DNA of 51,449 nt from an uncultured Clostridia bacterium. Its GTDB lineage: Bacteria; Bacillota; Clostridia; TANB77; CAG-508. The notes below the pieces were generated by a model. The model was not told the origin of the DNA and ran no database searches. It saw only the letters and a list, made by a program, of their open reading frames with translations. Of the stretch, positions 36,489-44,577 are shown in pieces. Position 1 is the first letter of the stretch, and each line of letters begins with the position of its first letter. Made by a program: the position numbers and the translations under genes. The stretch is from assembly GCA_947626865.1 (NCBI GenBank), contig CANQTZ010000003.1, forward strand, positions 1 to 51,449. The letters are read 5' to 3'.

Positions 36489-37870
36489 GGTTTTACTAAC
36501 ATAGAACAAATATCAACAACTGTACCAGCTCCAAGGGTCATAACAATATCATTTTCTTTAACATTATTGGTAATGTAATTGGCACATTCTTTAAAATCTG
36601 GTATATACATAGCATTTTTTCCTAAATCATTGATTTTTTCAACCAAATCTTTTGAGCTAATATCATAGGTATTTTTTTCTCTAGCAGCATAAATATCGAC
36701 AACAACAATATTGTCAAAATTTAATAATGCTTTAGCAAAATCTTCTAACAAAGTCTTTGTTCTGCTATAAGTATGAGGTTGGAAAATAACCCAAGATTGA
36801 TTATATTTTTTATTAGCAAGAGATTTTGCAGTAGCTGTAATTTCAGTAGGGTGATGTCCATAATCGTCATATACACTAGCACAATTAGCCATTTTTCCTT
36901 TATATTCAAATCTTCTATGCGCACCAGTAAATTTAGACAAAGCAGATTTAATAACATCTTTTGCAATACCATATTTACTGCATAATGCAATACAAGCTAA
37001 AGCATTTGATATATTATGCACACCAGGAATGTGTAGGCTTATAGAATCCCATAAATTGCCTTGATAAAAAACATCAAATTTTGAAAATCCGTCATTATCA
37101 AAAACGATATTTTTAGCACAATAATCAGCATTTTCATTTTTAATTCCATAGGTAATAGAGCAAGCATTTGCATAAGAAATTAAATCTAAACAATTCAAAT
37201 CATCTGCATTAACAATTAAAGTACCATCATCTGGTAATAATTTGACATATTTAATAAAGGCATTTTTTATATTATCAAAAGTTTTAAAATAATCTAAGTG
37301 GTCATTATCAATATTTAATATAATTTCAGCCTTAGGACTAAATTTTAAAAAACTTTCCACATATTCACATGCCTCAATAATAAAATGTTCACTATTACCA
37401 ACCATATAATTACCATTTAAAGGCTTTAAAAAAGCTCCAACTTGTATGGTTGGATTTTCCATAGCTTCCATAAAACAAAGTGCAATCATAGAAGTAGTAG
37501 TAGTTTTTCCATGTGTACCAGATATACAAATAGTATCTTGATAGCAACGAGTTAATTCACCTAAAAAATCCGCTCTTTCAATAGTTGGAATATGTAATCT
37601 TTTAGCTTCTAGCATTTCAGGATCATCTTGAGGAACGGCAGCAGAATATACAACGACATCACAATTAGCAACATATTCTATTGGATGACCAATAGAAACT
37701 TTAATACCAAAATCATTTAATTTTTTAGTGGTTTCAGACTCGCACCAATCAGAACCTGTAACATGGAAGCCCCAATTTTTTAGAATGGCAGCAATACCAC
37801 TCATACTAACTCCACCAATTCCAATCATGTGGATGTTTTTATATTTTTTTATTGAATCAATATTTGGCAT
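36485..37870 (-). CDS. murC: UDP-N-acetylmuramate--L-alanine ligase
   Basis: 461 residues, normal length; ATG behind AAGGAG. HMIGIGGVSMSGIAAILKNW is the N-terminal UDP-binding start, GTHGKTTTTSMIAL the ATP-binding loop (~115-128), NIDNDHLDYFKTFD and DDYGHHPTEI the Mur-ligase signatures. It adds L-Ala to UDP-MurNAc, the first amino acid of the peptidoglycan stem. It ends convergently against spoIVB. No in-frame CGG. Confidence 0.97.
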   Translation of the reverse strand: MPNIDSIKKYKNIHMIGIGGVSMSGIAAILKNWGFHVTGSDWCESETTKKLNDFGIKVSIGHPIEYVANCDVVVYSAAVPQDDPEMLEAKRLHIPTIERADFLGELTRCYQDTICISGTHGKTTTTSMIALCFMEAMENPTIQVGAFLKPLNGNYMVGNSEHFIIEACEYVESFLKFSPKAEIILNIDNDHLDYFKTFDNIKNAFIKYVKLLPDDGTLIVNADDLNCLDLISYANACSITYGIKNENADYCAKNIVFDNDGFSKFDVFYQGNLWDSISLHIPGVHNISNALACIALCSKYGIAKDVIKSALSKFTGAHRRFEYKGKMANCASVYDDYGHHPTEITATAKSLANKKYNQSWVIFQPHTYSRTKTLLEDFAKALLNFDNIVVVDIYAAREKNTYDISSKDLVEKINDLGKNAMYIPDFKECANYITNNVKENDIVMTLGAGTVVDICSMLVKP

Positions 37871-38031
37871 TAATAAACACTCCTTTTTACAGTATCTAAT
37901 TATATAATTATCTTATTAAAAATTCAATAGTTTTATTAAAGTTTCTTTTATTTGTGTGTTATTTATAGTGTACACAAAGTTGATATATTTTAATAAAAAA
38001 GTGAAAAAAATACCCCAATATGGAGTATGTG

Positions 38032-38640
38032 TTATTTACTCAAATCGCATAACATTTGTAATAAATATTGACCTGAATTTCTTTCGCGTTCATCTTTGTC
38101 TAAGTTTCTATTGCCAAAATGAACAAATCCATTGCTTTCATAAAATTCTTTTAGTTTTGGTTTGTCTTCACATTCTAAAAATACAAATTTGCCACCAATA
38201 ATATGTTGTACTTCTCGTATTTTGTCACAAGCTAATTTTAGCAATACATCTCCAGTTATTAGTTTATTATAATCATTATTGTAGTTTTTTCCAAGTTGTC
38301 CTATTAGTGGAAGTGATACAGTATAATAATTGTCAATATCATCTTTTTTTGCAAATCGTAATAATCTTTTTTTTATTGAATTACTTACGGCATTACTTTT
38401 AATCCTTGTAATTTTATCAGTTAAAGCAAAATATCCTACAATAACATTTTGCTTTTGATATGTGGAAAAAACAAGGAATGTTTTTGACATTCCCATTTTA
38501 TAGAATTGTATTGCATCGTGTTTTAAAAAATGCTCTACATCTTTATTTAATTCACATTTAAAACCATTTAATAATGCTTTTAACTTTTCTTCACCTAGTG
38601 CTTCGCTTATGTCTTCAATACTTATTACATTATATGCCAT
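38032..38640 (-). CDS. GNAT-family acetyltransferase, toxin-like
   Basis: 202 residues from ATG 38640 (GGAG 8 bases upstream, within the end of the preceding small gene; an in-frame TTG at 38655 is less likely). The C-terminal half shows GNAT features: ITGDVLLKLACDKIREVQHI near the acetyl-CoA site and KFVFLECEDKPKLKEFYESN before the last strand (GFVHFGNRNL). Two-gene pairing with a tiny upstream protein is as in GNAT toxin-antitoxin modules that acetylate aminoacyl-tRNA. The toxin role is inference. Confidence 0.7.
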   Translation of the reverse strand: MAYNVISIEDISEALGEEKLKALLNGFKCELNKDVEHFLKHDAIQFYKMGMSKTFLVFSTYQKQNVIVGYFALTDKITRIKSNAVSNSIKKRLLRFAKKDDIDNYYTVSLPLIGQLGKNYNNDYNKLITGDVLLKLACDKIREVQHIIGGKFVFLECEDKPKLKEFYESNGFVHFGNRNLDKDERERNSGQYLLQMLCDLSK

Positions 38641-38644
38641 TTTA

Positions 38645-38818
38645 TTATTCTCCAAACATTTTTTTTATTTTCTCTTTGTCTGTTATTGTGTTTACGGGAA
38701 CATTTATATTTACTTTTTTCCTTCCTTTATTTTCAGCATTTTCTAAAGCAGATAAAAAAGCATAAGTTCTTTTTTTATCTTTTATAATTATTTCTTTTAA
38801 AAAACTTTTTGTTGCCAT
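38645..38818 (-). CDS. 57-residue basic protein, possible antitoxin
   Basis: ATG 38818 behind AGGAG (8-base spacing). MATKSFLKEIIIKDKKRTYA, then FLSALENAENKGRKKVNINV, ending KIKKMFGE. It is 4 bases upstream of the GNAT gene and shares its promoter. Size, charge and position fit an antitoxin or small RNA-binding partner, but it is shorter than the usual RHH antitoxins and I recognise no domain. Confidence 0.6.
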   Translation of the reverse strand: MATKSFLKEIIIKDKKRTYAFLSALENAENKGRKKVNINVPVNTITDKEKIKKMFGE

Positions 38819-38859
38819 GTTATCAACTCCTATATTATAATATGTTCATATCTATTTTT

Positions 38860-38888
38860 ATTATACAGTATTTTATGATATTTTGCAA
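38860..38888 (-). promoter_or_regulatory. Promoter of the GNAT pair
   Basis: Reverse strand: TTGCAA (38888-38883), 17-base spacer, TATAAT (38865-38860). Confidence 0.7.
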
Positions 38889-38938
38889 TATTAAAACAAA
38901 AGAAGTTTTCCCATTTTTACATAAAAAATGAGAAAAAA

Positions 38939-39006
38939 CCTCAGCCCCGCAAAGAATGACCTCCATTCAACCACAGAGGAATAGGCTTCGGCTTATTCCT
39001 TTTTTG
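38939..39006 (+). ncRNA. Candidate small RNA with anti-Shine-Dalgarno loop and terminator
   Basis: No convincing protein is encoded here. A short stem GAATG/CATTC (38954-38968) displays ACCTC in its loop, with C following, i.e. an anti-Shine-Dalgarno ACCTCC word. A C-rich CAGCCCCGC stretch precedes it and CCTC/GAGG can close around both. It ends in a textbook terminator: GGAATAGGC, TTCG loop, GCTTATTCC, then six T (38978-39005). The transcription start is not identified. C-rich accessible loops are typical of Gram-positive antisense sRNAs. A perfect 10-bp inverted repeat (ACTTGGTGTT/AACACCAAGT, 39008-39044) follows. Confidence 0.4.
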
Positions 39007-39087
39007 TACTTGGTGTTGTACTTTTCTAAAACATAACACCAAGTTGGAGAATTGAGTTTTTGGATTTTTTCTCTTTTTATTAAATAT

Positions 39088-39162
39088 TGGCAGGGGTAGA
39101 AGGACTCGAACCCTCACAGGCGGTTTTGGAGACCGATGTGCTACCATTAACACTATACCCCT
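39088..39162 (-). tRNA. tRNA-Trp (CCA anticodon)
   Basis: Reverse strand: acceptor AGGGGTA pairs with TACCCCT, discriminator G and an encoded CCA (39090-39088). The anticodon loop is CTCCAAA, so the anticodon is CCA; the T-arm has TTCGAGT. The G73 discriminator is the normal tryptophan identity base. This is the only tRNA in the window. Confidence 0.93.
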
Positions 39163-39180
39163 AAAAAAAATACCTAAATT

Positions 39181-39209
39181 ATAATAGCATAAAATGATAA
39201 ATTTGACAA
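39181..39209 (-). promoter_or_regulatory. tRNA-Trp promoter
   Basis: Reverse strand: TTGTCA (39209-39204), 17-base spacer, TATTAT (39186-39181), 19 bases before the tRNA. Confidence 0.65.
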
Positions 39210-39239
39210 GACTTTTATAGAAAATTTTCTTGAAAATTA

Positions 39240-39268
39240 TTGACTTTTATTATTTGCGATAATATAAT
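39240..39268 (+). promoter_or_regulatory. glyQS promoter
   Basis: TTGACT (39240-39245), 17-base spacer, TATAAT (39263-39268), 25 bases before the start codon. Confidence 0.8.
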
Positions 39269-39293
39269 ACAAGCAGGAAAGGAATGAAATTTT

Positions 39294-40676
39294 ATGGTAA
39301 AATCAATGGAAACAATAGTTGCATTATGCAAAAATAGAGGATATATATACCCAGGTTCCGAAATATATGGAGGATTAGCAAATACGTGGGATTATGGACC
39401 ATTAGGAGTAGAATTAAAAAACAATGTAAAAAAAGCATGGAGGAAAAAATTTATTCAAGAAAATAAGTACAATGTAGGTTTAGATGCTGCAATTTTGATG
39501 AATCCAACAACGTGGGTAGCATCAGGACATGTTGGAGGTTTTTCAGATCCATTAATTGATTGTAAAGAATGTAAAACAAGGCATAGAGCAGATAAACTAA
39601 TTGAAGAATGGGCACATGAAAATGGAAAAGATATGATAGCAGATGGAATGACTGATGACCAAATGATAGATTTTATGGATAAAAACAATATTAATTGTCC
39701 AAATTGTGGAAAGCATAATTTTACAAATATTAGAAAATTCAATTTAATGTTTAAAACCTTTCAAGGTGTAACAGAAGAAGCAAAAGCAGAGATTTATCTA
39801 AGACCAGAAACAGCACAAGGAATTTTTGTTAATTTCAAAAATGTTATGAGAACTACTAGAAAAAAATTACCAATGGGAATTGCTCAAATTGGAAAAGCAT
39901 TTAGAAATGAAATAACACCTGGAAATTTTACATTTAGAACAAGAGAATTTGAACAAATGGAATTAGAATTTTTCTGTAAGCCGGGAACAGATATAGAATG
40001 GCAACAATATTGGAAAAACTTTTGCAAGCAATGGCTTTTAGATTTGAATATGACTGAAAGCAATATTCGTTTAAGAGACCACAAACCAGAAGAATTGAGT
40101 CATTATAGTAATGCTACTACAGATATAGAATATACTTTTCCGTTTGGTTGGGGAGAACTATGGGGAATTGCCGATAGAACTGATTATGATTTAACAAGTC
40201 ACATGAAGGTTTCTAAAGAAGATTTTATATATACAGACCCTGAAACACAGGAAAAATATGTACCATATTGTATAGAACCATCTGTTGGGGTAGATAGAGT
40301 AGCATTGGCATTTTTATGTGATGCGTATGAGGAAGAACAATTAGATGAAGGTGATAGTAGAGTTGTATTGCATCTGCATCCAGCTTTAGCACCATATAAA
40401 TTAGCAGTTTTACCACTTTCTAAAAAATTATCAGATAAGGCACAAGAGGTATATGAACAACTTTCTAAAAAGTTTATGTGCGATTATGATGAAACAGGAA
40501 GTATTGGAAAGCGTTATAGAAGGGAAGATGAAATTGGTACGCCTTATTGTGTAACTGTTGATTTTGATACATTAGAGGATAATGCTGTAACTATCAGGGA
40601 TAGAGACACTATGGAGCAAATTAGATTAAAGATAGAAGAAGTTCCAGAATGGATAGAAAAGAAAATAGAATTTTGA
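39294..40676 (+). CDS. glyQS: Glycyl-tRNA synthetase (alpha2 type)
   Basis: 460 residues, normal for the single-chain class II enzyme. [20 protein letters not shown] is the family start; motif 2 is [20 protein letters not shown]; the C-terminal half has [19 protein letters not shown] (motif 3) and an anticodon-binding domain ([35 protein letters not shown]). It charges tRNA-Gly, the tRNA that would decode all recoded CGGA sites; its presence here is probably coincidental. Confidence 0.97.
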   Translation: MVKSMETIVALCKNRGYIYPGSEIYGGLANTWDYGPLGVELKNNVKKAWRKKFIQENKYNVGLDAAILMNPTTWVASGHVGGFSDPLIDCKECKTRHRADKLIEEWAHENGKDMIADGMTDDQMIDFMDKNNINCPNCGKHNFTNIRKFNLMFKTFQGVTEEAKAEIYLRPETAQGIFVNFKNVMRTTRKKLPMGIAQIGKAFRNEITPGNFTFRTREFEQMELEFFCKPGTDIEWQQYWKNFCKQWLLDLNMTESNIRLRDHKPEELSHYSNATTDIEYTFPFGWGELWGIADRTDYDLTSHMKVSKEDFIYTDPETQEKYVPYCIEPSVGVDRVALAFLCDAYEEEQLDEGDSRVVLHLHPALAPYKLAVLPLSKKLSDKAQEVYEQLSKKFMCDYDETGSIGKRYRREDEIGTPYCVTVDFDTLEDNAVTIRDRDTMEQIRLKIEEVPEWIEKKIEF

Positions 40677-40681
40677 TATGA

Positions 40682-40716
40682 AAAGTGAGGTTATACAAAG
40701 ACTTCACTTTTTTTAT
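40682..40716 (+). terminator. glyQS terminator
   Basis: AAAGTGA pairs with TCACTTT and is followed by TTTTT. Confidence 0.75.
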
Positions 40717-40730
40717 GTAAAAAAATGGAA

Positions 40731-40783
40731 TTTTCGTATATAAAAAAATATACGAAAGTCGAAAAAAGTATTTTTCGTATAAT
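40731..40783 (+). promoter_or_regulatory. Operator-like repeats and promoter of the 40857 gene
   Basis: TTTTCGTATA occurs at 40731 and 40772, with an inverted TATACGAAA at 40749, forming CGTATAT-(6)-ATATACG. GTCGAAAAA (Spo0A-box-like, 40759) sits where the -35 should be for the TATAAT at 40778-40783. Candidate binding site for the nearby XRE regulator or for Spo0A. Confidence 0.45.
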
Positions 40784-40856
40784 AAAAGGCACATTTTGTA
40801 AAAAAAACAACCTCGAAGGGTTTTTATATGTTACAATTAGGTTGAGAGGTGGAAAT

Positions 40857-41135
40857 ATGGAAAATTATAATTGTTTAACTGAGTATGAAGATGAGGATAT
40901 TATTTGCAAAATTTATCGTAATGAATGTAATTTTGCAGAGAAAGTTCCAACAACACAAGAATATATTGAATTGATACAGGGGCTAAAAAAGCAAGAAAGA
41001 GAGTTGCTTGCAGTAGATGGATTCAAGAAATATTTAGAAACGAGAAATGTAAAAGATGCTATAGAAGCAGAGGAACAATTTAAATTAGGATTTAAAACAG
41101 CTGTAAAAATAATAATAGAAAGTTACCGTTCATAG
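40857..41135 (+). CDS. Small acidic helical protein of unknown function
   Basis: 92 residues from ATG 40857 behind GAGAGGTGG; the longer frame upstream lacks a ribosome binding site and runs through the promoter repeats. MENYNCLTEYEDEDIICKIY, then a predicted three-helix region (KKQERELLAVDGFKKYLETR, AEEQFKLGFKTAVKIIIESY). The helical pattern recalls small clostridial DUF proteins linked to phage or regulator genes (DUF6809-like), not confirmed. Ends convergently against the XRE gene. Confidence 0.6.
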   Translation: MENYNCLTEYEDEDIICKIYRNECNFAEKVPTTQEYIELIQGLKKQERELLAVDGFKKYLETRNVKDAIEAEEQFKLGFKTAVKIIIESYRS

Positions 41136-41159
41136 AGAGAAGGTAACTTTTAGTAAAAA

Positions 41160-41516
41160 TTATTTATTTTTTTGCTGGTTCATAAATTCTATTAATTTGA
41201 GAACGATTTCTTTTTCTCCTGGAGTTAATTGCGTAAAACCAATCAGTTTATCATCATACTCTAATTGAGTAGTGTTTAGGTAGTCTTTTAAAACGAAGCT
41301 GGGGGTGACGTGATATATGTTGCAAAGCTTTACAAGAGTATCAATGCTTCCTTTTGTTTTGTCTCTTTCGATGTCAGAGATATATCTTGGAGCTAAATAA
41401 AGTTTCTCTGCTACTTGTTCTTGTGTTAAACCTAAAGATTTTCGTATATTTTTCATGGTTGTACCAATGACTATTTTTTCATTCATTTTATTTTTTGGAT
41501 TGTATTGTTTTTCCAT
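41160..41516 (-). CDS. XRE-family helix-turn-helix regulator
   Basis: 118 residues, ATG next to GGAGGGG. The N-terminal HTH_3 domain (~17-75) shows IRKSLGLTQEQVAEKLYLAP and YISDIERDKTKGSIDTLVKL; a short C-terminal region follows (LTPGEKEIVLKLIEFMNQ). It is divergent from the DGR target gene (193 bases between starts) and may control it. Ligand unknown. Confidence 0.88.
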   Translation of the reverse strand: MEKQYNPKNKMNEKIVIGTTMKNIRKSLGLTQEQVAEKLYLAPRYISDIERDKTKGSIDTLVKLCNIYHVTPSFVLKDYLNTTQLEYDDKLIGFTQLTPGEKEIVLKLIEFMNQQKNK

Positions 41517-41623
41517 TTTCCCCTCCTAGAATATTTATATATGGTATTTTTGACAAAAATAAAAAAAATATTCTTTAAAAATAGCATAACAAAGCTAAAA
41601 GAAAAAAAACATACAAAAAAATA

Positions 41624-41673
41624 CGACAAAATGTGGAAATAAACTTGAAAAAATAAAAATGATATGTTATACT
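41624..41673 (+). promoter_or_regulatory. Promoter of the DGR target gene
   Basis: TTGAAA (41645-41650), 17-base spacer, TATACT (41668-41673). A reverse-strand TTTTGTCG word (41624-41631), half of a Spo0A box, lies just upstream. Confidence 0.6.
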
Positions 41674-41708
41674 CCAAATATAAAACAATAAAAGGAGGAA
41701 ATCAAAGG

Positions 41709-43676
41709 ATGAAAAAAGACGAAAAAACAAATGTAAAATTTGTAAAACAAAAAGAAAAGCTGTATGGTAGAAAGGCAAAAGGAATTACGTTGATAGCGCT
41801 TGTTATTACTATAATTGTGCTATTAATTTTAGCAGGTGTAAGTATGGCATCATTGACAGGGGAAAATGGAATTTTAACAAAGGCGACAATAGCTAAGGAA
41901 AAAACGGAGCAAGAAGGAAGTAGAGAGAAAATAGAAATGGCAGCAATGTCAAGTTTTGATGAGCATGGGAATTTTAATTCAGAAAAATTTAAAGAAGAAA
42001 TAATAAAGTATGGAGGAGAAATAGTATCAGAGGATGAAGATACAATTGTGGTAGAAGTAGATGGATATGAGGCTACAGTAGATAAAAAAACAGGAGAAAT
42101 AATAGGAGAAATAGAAAAAGCAGGAGTAAGACCAGAGTTTACAGTAGAACAAACTTTAGATAGTACAAAGAAAAAGGTAACATTAAAAGTAACAGTAACG
42201 AATGAGGTAGATAAAGTAGATAAAATAACAATAACAAACTTAGAACAAGGGACAGATTTAATGGTAACATTAAATGGAAAGATAGGAACAGCAGAAACTA
42301 CCTTAAATGGAACATATAAAATAGTAGTAACAGCAACAACAGATGGTTCTCAAAAAAGTGCAAGCAAAGTAGAAGAAGTAAATCAGATACCAGTAACATT
42401 TTCAATGAAGTATGGAAAAATAGAGGTAGTGTGGATAGATAAGGAAAATAATGTAATAAATAAACCATTAGCACCAGTATTAAGTGAGGAAATGACGCCA
42501 GTAAAATGGGAAGGCGAAGGAGATAAACCAACAGAAAAAGATATAACAAAAGATGATAGTAGTTGGTATGAATATAAGGCAGGAAGTGGAAAGAGTGATA
42601 ACTTAACAAGTAGATGGGCAAATGCAAAATATAAAGATAGTTATTTTGTATGGATACCAAGATATGCATATAGAATAACGTATTATGCAAGTCAAGATAG
42701 TGACCAAGTGACAGGATATTGTGATGCGAAAGGAATAAGAGCAGTAGGAGAAGCAGGAGAGCAAGAAAAATATAGTTTTGGAGAAGTAGATAGTGTAGAA
42801 AGTGATGGAAAAAGTTATATAGTACATCCAGCATTTAAAGATGGAACAGACAATAACTTTAAAAATGGAGAATGGGACAAAGACCTATCAGGAATATGGG
42901 TAGCAAAATATGAGATGAGTGTAAGTAGTAATTCATATAAAAGTGTACCAAATGTAGCAAGTGCAAGAAGTTTGACAGTAGATAAAATGTTTACTGAATC
43001 GCAGAATTTCGCAAAACAACAAGAAAGTCATTTAATGAAAAATAGTGAATGGGGAGCAGTAGCATATTTAACACAAAGTCAATATGGAAGAAATGGACAT
43101 GAAGTAGATATAAATAATAGTAGTAGTTATATAACTGGAAATGGAGGAGGAAGTACAAGTGCTTCATCTGCATCAAATACAACCCATGCGTACAATACAA
43201 CAGAAGGAATGAAAGCAAGTACAACAGGAAATATCTATGGAATATACGATATGTCAGGAGGAGCATGGGAAAGAACAGCAGGATATATATCGAATGGTAA
43301 TAGTAGTTTAAGTAATGGTTCAAGTATGGTAAATGAAAATACGACAGCAAATGCGGATGCATATACAGAAAAAAGTAGTAAATATGTAACCGTATATCCT
43401 TATAATTCTACTAGTGATAGTAATACAAACAATTATACAGCATATAAAGATAAAAAATATGGATATGGCGATGCAATACTAGAAACATCAACGAGCGGAA
43501 GCGGTTATAACAGCTGGTTCGACGACTACTCTACCTTCCCTTACACGAGTTATCCGTTCTTCGGGCGTGGAGGCGATTACAATGATGGTTCTTATGCAGG
43601 TCTGTTCTGTTTCGATAATACGGTTGGTGCAAGCAGTTCCCACTATTCGTTCCGTGTCGCTCTTCCGGGCGAGTAG
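41709..43676 (+). CDS. DGR target: prepilin-like surface protein with variable C-lectin-like end
   Basis: 655 residues from ATG 41709, with AAAGGAGG 10 bases upstream. Residues ~24-45 are a prepilin-like helix (KGITLIALVITIIVLLILAG), identical in type to the 7343 protein. An Ig/FN-like region follows (~150-235: VTLKVTVTNEVDKVDKITIT), then an FGE-sulfatase/C-type-lectin-like domain (YFVWIPRYAYRI, GIWVAKYEMS, IYGIYDMSGGAWERTAGYI). The last ~50 codons are the variable repeat, ending GRGGDYNDGSYAGLF, SFRVALPGE, as in known DGR targets. All template-adenine differences fall in codons for exposed residues (N to Y, D, S, H, T, V; K to G). The protein is presumably displayed on the cell surface as a ligand-binding tip. 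No in-frame CGG. Confidence 0.93.
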   Translation: MKKDEKTNVKFVKQKEKLYGRKAKGITLIALVITIIVLLILAGVSMASLTGENGILTKATIAKEKTEQEGSREKIEMAAMSSFDEHGNFNSEKFKEEIIKYGGEIVSEDEDTIVVEVDGYEATVDKKTGEIIGEIEKAGVRPEFTVEQTLDSTKKKVTLKVTVTNEVDKVDKITITNLEQGTDLMVTLNGKIGTAETTLNGTYKIVVTATTDGSQKSASKVEEVNQIPVTFSMKYGKIEVVWIDKENNVINKPLAPVLSEEMTPVKWEGEGDKPTEKDITKDDSSWYEYKAGSGKSDNLTSRWANAKYKDSYFVWIPRYAYRITYYASQDSDQVTGYCDAKGIRAVGEAGEQEKYSFGEVDSVESDGKSYIVHPAFKDGTDNNFKNGEWDKDLSGIWVAKYEMSVSSNSYKSVPNVASARSLTVDKMFTESQNFAKQQESHLMKNSEWGAVAYLTQSQYGRNGHEVDINNSSSYITGNGGGSTSASSASNTTHAYNTTEGMKASTTGNIYGIYDMSGGAWERTAGYISNGNSSLSNGSSMVNENTTANADAYTEKSSKYVTVYPYNSTSDSNTNNYTAYKDKKYGYGDAILETSTSGSGYNSWFDDYSTFPYTSYPFFGRGGDYNDGSYAGLFCFDNTVGASSSHYSFRVALPGE

Positions 43677-43682
43677 TCACTT
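43525..43682 (+). repeat. DGR variable repeat (VR)
   Basis: 158 bp aligning without gaps to the template repeat 303 bp downstream. Exactly 17 mismatches, all where the template has A (10 A to G, 5 A to T, 2 A to C). The 3' end (GTCGCTCTTCCGGGCGAGTA region) is identical and serves as the initiation-of-mutagenic-homing segment. Confidence 0.97.
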
Positions 43683-43691
43683 TGATGTGAC
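43676..43691 (+). promoter_or_regulatory. VR-flanking hairpin/cruciform
   Basis: GTCAC-TTTGAT-GTGAC directly after the homing segment. The template copy has GTCAC-TTCGAT-ACAC and cannot fold, as expected if the hairpin marks only the recipient, a feature known from the BPP-1 DGR. Confidence 0.75.
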
Positions 43692-43694
43692 CTT

Positions 43695-43742
43695 GTTCCT
43701 TGTTCCCTTTAATCGGCACTTATTTGAAAGGGAATAAGGAAC
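43695..43742 (+). terminator. Long hairpin between VR and TR
   Basis: GTTCCTTGTTCCCTTT pairs with AAAGGGAATAAGGAAC with a single mismatch; no U-tract. Possible terminator or RNA processing site for the target mRNA. Confidence 0.55.
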
Positions 43743-43827
43743 TCAAATACGGGTAATACCTTATAAGGTATGGAAAAGAATTTTTGAAAGAAGGGAGTGA
43801 GACCTGAAAAATTAGGGATTAAACTGT

Positions 43828-43985
43828 ACTACTCTAACTTCCCTAACACGAGTAATCCGTTCTTCAAACGTGGAGGCAATTACAATAATGGTTCTAATGC
43901 AGGTCTGTTCTATTTCAATAATACGAATGGTACAAGCAATTCCAACAATTCGTTCCGTGTCGCTCTTCCGGGCGAGTAGTCACTT
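43828..43985 (+). repeat. DGR template repeat (TR)
   Basis: 158 bp, adenine-rich at the mutable codons (AAC and AAT mainly, one AAA). It keeps an open frame parallel to VR (NFPNTSNPFFKRGGNYNNGS...SFRVALPGE, then TAG), the non-mutated donor from which cDNA is made. Confidence 0.97.
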
Positions 43986-44328
43986 CGATACACAAAGATT
44001 CATAAAGGAATCTATCTCAGAGGGGCAATTATTTACGGATATTGCCGAGAGGCTAGGCTAAGTCCTGTTTCAGTACTGTCAAATGAAAAAAGTATTGGAA
44101 AGGAAAAAGATAAAATACAACTAGATTTGTATCAAAGAAGTTTAATTCCTTTGGCATAAACGTAAGCTTTTATGTCATAAACACATAAACAGTAGTTTTG
44201 TTTTAGTAGTGTTTGTTAAGATACAAACGAAAAACGAAAATCCAAAGCTATAAAATTTATAGAAATAACATATATCAAAGGAGAGATAAACAATTGGGAT
44301 AATTGGAGACGGTTTATCTCTCTTTTTT
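43986..44328 (+). ncRNA. TR downstream spacer and terminator (DGR RNA 3' part)
   Basis: No gene is visible. The first ~90 bases after TR (for example GATATTGCCGAGAGGCTAGG) are richer in G+C than the surroundings, as expected for the structured spacer that binds Avd-RT and primes cDNA. The transcript likely ends at a hairpin GAGAGATAAAC/GTTTATCTCTC followed by six T (44281-44328). Boundaries are inferred from known DGR RNAs. Confidence 0.6.
44281..44328 (+). terminator. Terminator of the TR transcript
   Basis: 11-bp perfect stem (44281-44291 with 44312-44322), then TTTTTT. Confidence 0.8.
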
Positions 44329-44340
44329 AATAAAAAAGTA

Positions 44341-44369
44341 TTGACAATACAAAGCATATGTAGTATTAT
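44341..44369 (+). promoter_or_regulatory. Promoter-like sequence after the TR terminator
   Basis: TTGACA, 17-base spacer, TATTAT (44364-44369); it leads only to an AT-rich leader before the Rpn genes. Confidence 0.45.
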
Positions 44370-44530
44370 GTTACTATAATTGGAATCAATTATTCATTTA
44401 AAATTCAAAAAAATTTAATCTTGATTTTTTCTAAAAATATTCAAATAATAAAAAAATAAACAAAGAGGTGATAAATATAAGAAAAATGAGGAAATAGAAG
44501 AAAATTATAAAATTTACTGTAAAATAAACA

Positions 44531-44559
44531 TTGACAAATAAAACAAAAATGAATATAAT
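44531..44559 (+). promoter_or_regulatory. Consensus promoter of the Rpn array
   Basis: TTGACA (44531-44536), 17-base spacer, TATAAT (44554-44559), 18 bases before the GTG start. The rest of 44370-44530 shows nothing supportable. Confidence 0.85.
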
Positions 44560-44577
44560 AAAGAAAAGAGTGATAAA

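Noticed and set aside
38941..39153. 70-residue minus-strand open frame over the tRNA-Trp region
   Set aside because: It crosses the tRNA gene, a terminator hairpin and the candidate sRNA; composition is that of translated structural RNA.
39088..39162. tRNA-Gly (UCC), which would bear on the recoding model
   Set aside because: Base 33 must be T and the loop is CTCCAAA, so the anticodon is CCA with a G discriminator: tRNA-Trp.
43797..43979. Open frame through the template repeat as a protein gene
   Set aside because: It mirrors the VR end of the target and is explained as the DGR template; no proper start signal.
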